A stretch of 64,000 nucleotides of DNA from Populus alba. Lineage: Eukaryota > Streptophyta > Magnoliopsida > Malpighiales > Salicaceae. Made by a program: the position numbers and the translations under genes. The stretch is from positions 21,255,584 through 21,319,583 of the forward strand of contig NC_133300.1 of the NCBI RefSeq assembly GCF_005239225.2. The letters run 5' to 3'. The notes below the pieces were generated by a model. That model saw only the letters and a list, made by a program, of their open reading frames with translations, searched no databases and was not told the origin of the DNA. Of this stretch, positions 58,027 to 64,000 are shown in pieces (within the stretch, counting starts at the first letter, position 1; the number at the start of each line of letters is the position of its first letter).

Positions 58027-58744
58027 TGTCGTTACGGGTTACTTTCAATGTGTGTGATGTGTTTATGCTAGAATGACTGGGTAGAGGCTTTAATTTATAG
58101 AGTTAGCAATACAATGGGATGCCTGCATGGATGCAATGACGTCATGCTGGTAAGAACTTCTGAAGGAGCGCTGTGTATGACATTTAAAACTGGCAGCTTG
58201 ACCAGCCATAAAGTCAATTAAAAGATCCTGTACAAACCTAATCTTATATTTTATATCCTCGAGTAGCTCGTACAATATGATCTTTTATTTGATAAAACCG
58301 GGACGATCCAAAACAACACCCTGTTTTTGGGAGAGGAGTTCCGTAGTTAATTAGCTAAAGTTGTATTATTCATATATAGTTCTGTCCTTTGAAAAAAGTT
58401 GCATTAATGTCGAAGAATTTTATGAGGTTATAAAATAAAGTTAGAACTTCTTGTCTGCTACTACAAATCATGCGCTAATCAGTGTTAATAATTTTCTGTG
58501 TATTGGAATGGATGATCAGTCAAATACTTTGCCTGGCTGTCCATGAAAGTTAAATATTTTACCTTATATACTTCTCGTTTGCGGTTTACACCTTACACCG
58601 CAATGCATGGCTTGTTATTTAAAAAACAAGTATTGAGAAGAACGATAATCGTAAAATAAAAGAAAAGAGAAGAAAACTAATTTTTAAATTGCGTAAAGTT
58701 TATTCTAATTATATATCACGGTGAATGGATTTGTTCAATGAACC
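58027..58744. other. Promoter and upstream region of Kunitz copy E
   Basis: Near-identical to 40632-41349 upstream of copy C; nothing else is seen apart from the listed box. Confidence 0.55.
58137..58144. promoter_or_regulatory. TGACGTCA palindrome in Kunitz E promoter
   Basis: Same position and sequence as the palindrome before copy C, about 110 bases upstream of the ATG. It is a candidate TGA-type bZIP site; B and D retain only TGACG. Confidence 0.55.
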
Positions 58745-59323
58745 AGTTGAGGCTTGCCTATTAGTTAGTCAATTCTTTTTTATTTATTTAGATAGGGCAA
58801 TATATAATAGTAAAGATAGAGATTACAATACTAGAGTAATGTCTATAATAATATATACATTCTATAATATGTTCTTTCAAGCCGTGGGTAGAGGATTGAC
58901 CTGAAACTTGAAGCGATAAGCAGTAGAAAATAGCTTAGTGAAGGCATCTGCAAATTGATCCTAGGAGAAGATAAAACAAATCTGATTCTCTTTCTTCGCA
59001 ACCCTATCCTGTACAAAATGATAATCAACCTTAACATGTTTTGTACAAGCAAGAAAGATAAGATTCATAGATAAATAAGTAGCATCAAGATTATCACACC
59101 AAATGGTAGGATCAGAAACATAAGGGATCTATAGATCTGTCAATAAATACTAAAGCCAGATAACTTCAGCATTGTCATCTACTAAGGCTTTATACTCAAT
59201 TTCAGTAGAGGAGCGAGCAACTATATATTACTTACTTGATTTCAATAAATCAGTGTCTAACAAAAAAAAAAGGAACCATCTATAGATTTATAATCATCAA
59301 TACTACTTGTCCAATTTGTATCC
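58745..59323 (-). mobile_element. Old Ty1/copia relic behind copy E
   Basis: The duplicate of 41350-41929: LTR remnant 58745-58869, then decayed RNase H sequence, ending at the same junction (TTTGTATCC) where the gypsy LTR begins. Confidence 0.8.
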
Positions 59324-59637
59324 TGTTATGTGCACACGTAGTAATGCGGGCGTGAGTATAGCAACAGAGGTGATTGTGGGAGAAGCAGGGGCACGTTGAA
59401 ACACATGGACGTGGATAATGCTTATCGCCAAGTTGTTATTGACTAGGTCAAGTCAAGTTTGCAGATAATAAGGATTCCTTTCAGGGATCACTTTCCTTCT
59501 TTTCAGCATTATTGTTATTCATTCCTGTATATAAAGCCTAAGGGCATTCAATAAAGGATATATCGCATAATTATCCAAAGTTCTGTCTTTTTCTTCTTTG
59601 CTTCTTCTATTTCTTCCTTAATTATTCACATCAGTGG
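59324..59637 (+). mobile_element. 5' LTR of the duplicated gypsy element, cut after the first PBS bases
   Basis: A 310-base LTR nearly identical to 41930-42240 (about three changes, against about 14 between the two LTRs of the C-side element). It is followed by GTGG, the first bases of the primer-binding region, and then by the terminus of another element at 59638. The rest of this gypsy copy should lie beyond the window. Confidence 0.85.
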
Positions 59638-61875
59638 TGTCATAACCCAAATTTTGACCATTTTATTTTTATTTTTATTTTTATTTTATTTGTTTAAAAG
59701 GACAAAAAAAATTGATGAAAAAAATAATAATGATGATGAAAAAACAAGTAAAATGAAATAAATGAAGAATGAATTAAAATTTGGGTTAAGGACAACATGA
59801 TTGGAAGTTTTGGGGTTTAATTAAACTTTGGAATTAATCTAATTAAGCTTGGAATTAATTTATTTAATCCAATTAGGGGTTTAATTGGAGAATTGATAAG
59901 TTTTGAGACTTAATTAAGTTTGGAATTAATTTAATTAATCCACTTAAGGGTTTAATTGGAGAATTGATAAGTTTTGAGACTTAATTAATCTTATAATTAA
60001 TTTAATTAATCCAATTAAGGGTTTAATTGGATAATTGATAAGTTTTGAGACTTAATTGAGCTTGGAATTAATCCAATTAAGGGTTTAATTGGAGAATTGA
60101 TAGGTTTTTAGACTTAATTGGACTTGGATTTAATTAAATTAATGAAATCAGGGACTTAATTGAAAAATTATCAAAGTGTAGGGCTGATTCTTGTCAAAAT
60201 TTGAAAGAAATTAAAACCCAAGGACCAATGTGTAAATTGCGCTGAGATGCAGGGGTTCAATTACAAATTACCCAAGGACTGGACTGAAAATGCCAAAACA
60301 GCAAGGACCAAAACGCAAATGGCCATTAGCAATCAAACGGCTTCATTTGAAGTAGCACTGTTCATCTTCTTCGCTGGAACGGTTGCTGGAGTAAAGGCTG
60401 GAAGCCGTTTCAAAATGCTTGGCGTTCCCTGGCTATAAAGCCAGAGAAGATGAGAGAGCGCAGGGAAAAAAAAAAGGGGAAGAAAACACAGAATCAAGAG
60501 CATAAATCCAGAGACACGAGGAAGAAAAAAGAGAGAAACGGGGAGTGAGACGGAGAGAAACCAGCTAGCCCACCAGTCCTCCATCACATCTCCGTTTCTC
60601 TGCTTCCACAGAGGAAGTAACACCGGGAATACAACAAGACGCAAGAACTGAAACTGTACAGAGGGGAGCAAGTTCTCTGCCCCTGTTTCTTCTCACAGAA
60701 ACAGAGGCGTTCGTGCCTCACGATCGTGAGGCACGAACGCGTGAAGAAAGGCCATTCTGGCTTTATAAGCCAGAGAAGGCCACAGAGAAGGAAGAAAAAC
60801 TGAGGAGAAACACGAAAAAGAGAGGACAGAACCGGTGGACGAGAGGAGCAAACACCAGACGGACGCGGACCAGCGGAGAAGACGACGAGCAGGGGAACAA
60901 ACCGAAACAAAAAAGAATGAGACAACCGAACAAGGAAAGCTAAAACAGAGGAGTAGACAGAAAGCAGTAGCAGAGAAGAGTAACGCTGGTCAGTTGTTAT
61001 CCCCGTCTTCAAGTGCAGCAACAGGTACGTTGCGTTGCCCCTCCCTGCATTTTAATTGCATGTTGCTGTAACAGGCGTGCGTGAGCGGTTCACGCACGCC
61101 TGCGGATAAAAAAAAACAGAAAAATGGCCAGCCGGGTCAAGCCTGTGACCCGGCTAGGCCTGCTGGGTCCAGCCCAGCCACATGGGCTGAGCTGGGCCCA
61201 GCCCCACAAAAAAAAAAGAGAAAAAATAAAAAAAATAAAAAAAAACAGAAAAATAAAAAAGGTAGAAAAAAATAAAAAAATATGTATGCATGAATAAAAA
61301 TAATGTAAATTTACTGGTTTATTCACTGACGCCAGAGTCAGGAATAAAAATACCAGTTTAAATTTATATTATTTTTATTCGTTGTATTTTATTTTATTTA
61401 GCTAAAAAAAAATATATGTGCATGATAAAAAATAAATTTGTTTTTATTTATTTATTCACTAGTGCTAGAGTAGGGAATAAAAAAATATTGATCTAATTTT
61501 TTTCAGCTACGAATTTTTACCAACGCCAGAGTTGGAATTATTCGAGCTCGAATATTCACTGGCGCCAGAGTCATGAATATTATAAATAAATAATCATAAC
61601 ATATGCGAATAAACATTTAGCGATTTAAGATAAAATTAGCAATGCAGTCTGCCTCAGGCAGAACGTTTAAGGGGTGATAATACCTTCCCTTTTACGTAAC
61701 CAATCCCGAGCCATAGAATCTCTGTTGACCAGTTAGGGTTCCTAGTGACCATAATACTAGGTGGCGAATCCTCAAACAAGACATTTTCCCCTAAAGAACC
61801 AGATGCCACATATCTGTTCTTTTTTCATAATTCAAGAGAATTATTTTTAGGGCCGCCGCGATGTCGGGTGCGACA
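59638..61875 (+). mobile_element. 5' LTR of a Tat/Ogre-like Ty3/gypsy element
   Basis: A 2238-base LTR beginning TGTCATAACCC and ending GGTGCGACA. It holds a tandem array with a period of about 71 bases (59840-60130), a TATA box inside CTGGCTATAAAGCCAG (60428-60443), several perfect hairpins (60707-60740 and 61073-61200), and four loose copies of a GCCAGAGT-containing unit (61322-61580). Near the end is TTTAAGGGGTGATAATACCTTCCC, a stretch I associate with LTR ends of this lineage. Only the 5' LTR is in the window, so its right border rests on the TG...CA ends and the adjacent primer-binding-like site. Confidence 0.75.
60428..60443 (+). promoter_or_regulatory. TATA box of the long LTR
   Basis: TATAAA at 60432-60437 sits in the perfect palindrome CTGGCTATAAAGCCAG... 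less one base at the centre. It is the best candidate for the LTR promoter; a similar GGCTTTATAAGCC lies at about 60754. Confidence 0.45.
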
Positions 61876-62481
61876 GAATGGCGACTCCGCTGGGGACGTA
61901 GGATTAAGCTTTGTCTTTTGTCTTATTATTTCTATTATTTATTTATTTGTTTGTTTTTTGTTGTGTTTATTTGTTTATTTTTCCTGCATTTACTGCTTTA
62001 GCATGCATCATTGTTTATGTTGCCATGCATCACTTTGAGAGCACACACTTTGCAACCTAGGATAAGTGGGAAAGTAACGGTACCCCAATGGCTTTAGCCT
62101 GGGTAAGACTCGTGAAACCATCCAACTCTCACTTGATTGTTTACTTGGAAGTGGTTGATATGCCAAACTGATATTACTCAGGGCCTCTATCTTCACACTA
62201 CTTGTAAGCCTCATATCGACCTTTCATGGACGATCACTGAGCATGCGAGAGACCCTTTGAAAACTAGATAATGACCAACCCCTTGATGCACTCAGTAATT
62301 AGGATCTTCCAATTAGGTTATCACCCCGTGAAGGGCAAGTTCACATTTCATACGCATTTTTTTTATTATTTTTTTTTATTGCTTTAGCATTTTTGCATAT
62401 TTGCATGATTTACATTTAGTAGGTTGAAATATAGGTCCCCCATTGAAACTCATTTATAACACCCATTCGAGAAAAAGACAA
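61876..62481 (+). other. Primer-binding site and leader of the Tat/Ogre-like element
   Basis: TGGCGACTCCGCTGGGGA (61879-61896) follows the LTR after three bases and is the primer-binding-like site usual for this group. The rest up to the gag start is non-coding, with a pyrimidine-rich stretch at 61910-61990. Confidence 0.65.
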
Positions 62482-63492
62482 ATGGAAACCGAAGAAAGAG
62501 CCCAGTTGGAAGCCCAACATCAAAAAGAGGTGGATAATCTTAAAGAAAAAGTCACAAGGCTTACTAGTCTACTCGAGCAAGCCTTGAGAGATAAATCCAG
62601 AAAAGGAACACTTATAGCTCAGCTTGAAGATATGCATATAACTCATTTCGATCCACATAATCTGGGGGCAAGTAGGATGTCATCTGAATTTCAACAAGCT
62701 ATGCATTTCCAGCCAGCATACCCTTCAAGAATTTCATCTACCACTGATTCCACCGAGAAAGAATCTCAAAAGGGCAAGATGGTGAAAGAAGAGGATTGGG
62801 AAAAATGGACTACCCTAGAGAAGAGGATAAGGGCAGTTGAGGGAAACCATTTGTGTGACCTGGTGAAAGCTGTCAATATGTGTTTGGTGCCCAACGTTGT
62901 CATTCCCAAAAAGTTTAGAGTGCCAGAATTTGTCAAATATACGGGAACTCAATGCCCTATAACTCATCTCAAAGCATACTGCAACAAAATGGCTGAGGTG
63001 GTTGATGATGAGAAACTGCTGATTCATTTCTTCCAAGACAGCTTGAGTGACACTGCCCTCACTTGGTATATGCGGTTGGACAATACCAAGGTTAAAAAAT
63101 GGAAGGACTTAGTTGATGCCTTCATGAGGCAATATAAGTTCAATATAGACGTGGGCCCTGATCGGTTAAGCTTGCAAGCTATGGAGAAGGACAACAAAGA
63201 GTCCATAAGGGAATACGCCCGAAGATGGAGTGAGGTAGCTGCACAAGTTAATCCTCTCATGTTGGAAAAAGAGATGATCAGTTTATTTTCCAATACCTTT
63301 AAAACTCCATACTTTGAGTACCTGGTTAGAAACTCTGCACAACATTTTACTGACCTAGTTATTATAGCTGAGAGGATTGAACAAGCTATTGGGTTAGGTA
63401 AAATTGATGATCCGACTGAAAAGAACGGTTTCATCGTAAAAGGAAAGGACAATGAAGGGGGTTGCCAAGGCACTTACCGTTCTTATAGTTAA
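62482..63492 (+). CDS. Gag protein of the Tat/Ogre-like gypsy element
   Basis: The open frame continues upstream to 62443 but the first ATG is at 62482, giving 336 residues. The N-terminal part is a coiled coil rich in Glu and Lys (KEKVTRLTSLLEQAL). The Retrotrans_gag core follows: VVIPKKFRVPEFVKYTGTQC, THLKAYCNKMAEVVDDEKLL, HFFQDSLSDTALTWYMRLD, WKDLVDAFMRQYKFN, IREYARRWSEVAAQV and the end LVIIAERIEQAIGLG. The protein ends after GTYRSYS, before any zinc knuckle or protease. The following 500 bases have no recognisable pol frame, so the element may be a shortened, non-autonomous form. Gag forms the particle for reverse transcription. Confidence 0.85.
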   Translation: METEERAQLEAQHQKEVDNLKEKVTRLTSLLEQALRDKSRKGTLIAQLEDMHITHFDPHNLGASRMSSEFQQAMHFQPAYPSRISSTTDSTEKESQKGKMVKEEDWEKWTTLEKRIRAVEGNHLCDLVKAVNMCLVPNVVIPKKFRVPEFVKYTGTQCPITHLKAYCNKMAEVVDDEKLLIHFFQDSLSDTALTWYMRLDNTKVKKWKDLVDAFMRQYKFNIDVGPDRLSLQAMEKDNKESIREYARRWSEVAAQVNPLMLEKEMISLFSNTFKTPYFEYLVRNSAQHFTDLVIIAERIEQAIGLGKIDDPTEKNGFIVKGKDNEGGCQGTYRSYS

Positions 63493-64000
63493 TTTCTTCG
63501 CACCGACTCCCAGATATCAACTGTTTTGAAGATAAAGCTATGGTGATAGTAGGTCGAGAATGGTCTGCATGCTACTGCAACTAAGTGTTGAAAAGATGCC
63601 CTTGTCGAGGATAATGAATGATTGAAAGATTTCAACAATTCCAATGAATGATCACTAAATGTTTAGCCCATTTTGTGTTATCATGCCAATATTCATGTTG
63701 GCATAAGATCTTTGTTGTTGAACTTTTTTTCCTAAGCTTCAATGAAATAATGAGTTTGTCATTCAATCGTGTTTGCGACCAATCATTATTCATCTTCTTA
63801 AGAGAGTTTTGTTATAAGAACTCACGAATACACCTTTGAAGCCTCGCGTGATCTTATAGACGCAATTCATCTCTTGTACCAAAATCCATTTCCCTATTGG
63901 AGTTTTGAAAAATTGATCTGGTATTTTGATTTCAAAAAAATAATTTGATGTTCTTTAAAGAATGATATTTTTAACATTCTATTTATAGAATGACAATTGA
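63493..64000. other. Interior of the Tat/Ogre-like element after gag
   Basis: No protease or reverse transcriptase motif could be read in any frame up to the window end. It may be leader of a deleted pol region or non-coding filler. Confidence 0.4.

Larger units (their letters stand above)
48030..59637. repeat. Segmental duplication block D-E (copy 2)
   Basis: The second copy of block B-C, carrying Kunitz copies D and E, the LTR-like repeat, the copia relic and the first LTR of the same gypsy insertion. The right part of the block is hidden beyond the Tat/Ogre-like element that begins at 59638. The copia element at 53469-57105 is unique to this block and so is younger than the duplication. 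Confidence 0.75.

Noticed and set aside
60584..61326. Ser/Phe-rich minus-strand frames within the long LTR
   Set aside because: They lie wholly inside a non-coding LTR and have no domain features.

Overview
This is a window of plant nuclear DNA from a woody eudicot. Genes have spliced introns with GT/AG borders, AT-rich spacers and dense transposons. A Kunitz inhibitor array next to kiwellin and GEM-like genes makes a Populus/Salicaceae genome my best guess. That is inference; no single-species marker was read. I saw no rRNA, tRNA, CRISPR or bacterial-type operon.

Layout. (1) 1-2755, minus: the 5' coding part of a long DUF789 protein that runs off the left edge, with its 5' leader up to about 5.3 kb. 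(2) 6717-14332: a 7.6-kb PIF/Harbinger DNA transposon with TTA target duplications. It holds a DDE transposase and a Myb/SANT ORF1, each carrying one or two lesions, and captured fragments of a host PPR gene. (3) 14.3-19.3 kb: spacer with decayed coding-like scraps. (4) 19302-21353, plus: an intact four-exon NRT1/PTR (NPF) transporter followed by a broken duplicate of its tail. (5) 24182-25548, plus: a small GEM-like GRAM-domain gene. (6) 29.5-30.7 kb: a kiwellin pseudogene and an orphan GEM-like exon. (7) 31.1-58.0 kb, minus: five Kunitz inhibitor copies called A (31162), B (34555, frameshifted), C (40011), D (48430) and E (57406). C, D and E encode proteins that differ at one residue.

The Kunitz array grew by segmental duplication. 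Block B-C (about 33.87-48.0 kb) was copied to give block D-E (about 48.0 kb onward). Nested retroelements order the events. An old Ty1/copia relic sits behind C and E. A Ty3/gypsy chromovirus (41930-46950) inserted into that relic before the duplication. Afterwards a gag-less copia element with identical 146-bp LTRs (53469-57105) landed between D and E, and a Tat/Ogre-like gypsy element (from 59638 to beyond the window) inserted at the primer-binding site of E's chromovirus copy.

Likely functional genes are the DUF789 protein, the NPF transporter, the GEM-like protein and Kunitz copies A, C, D and E. The most noteworthy observations are the near-identical Kunitz coding regions behind clearly diverged promoters (gene conversion), the gene-capturing Harbinger element, and the gag-deleted copia element with a template-switch-like junction.
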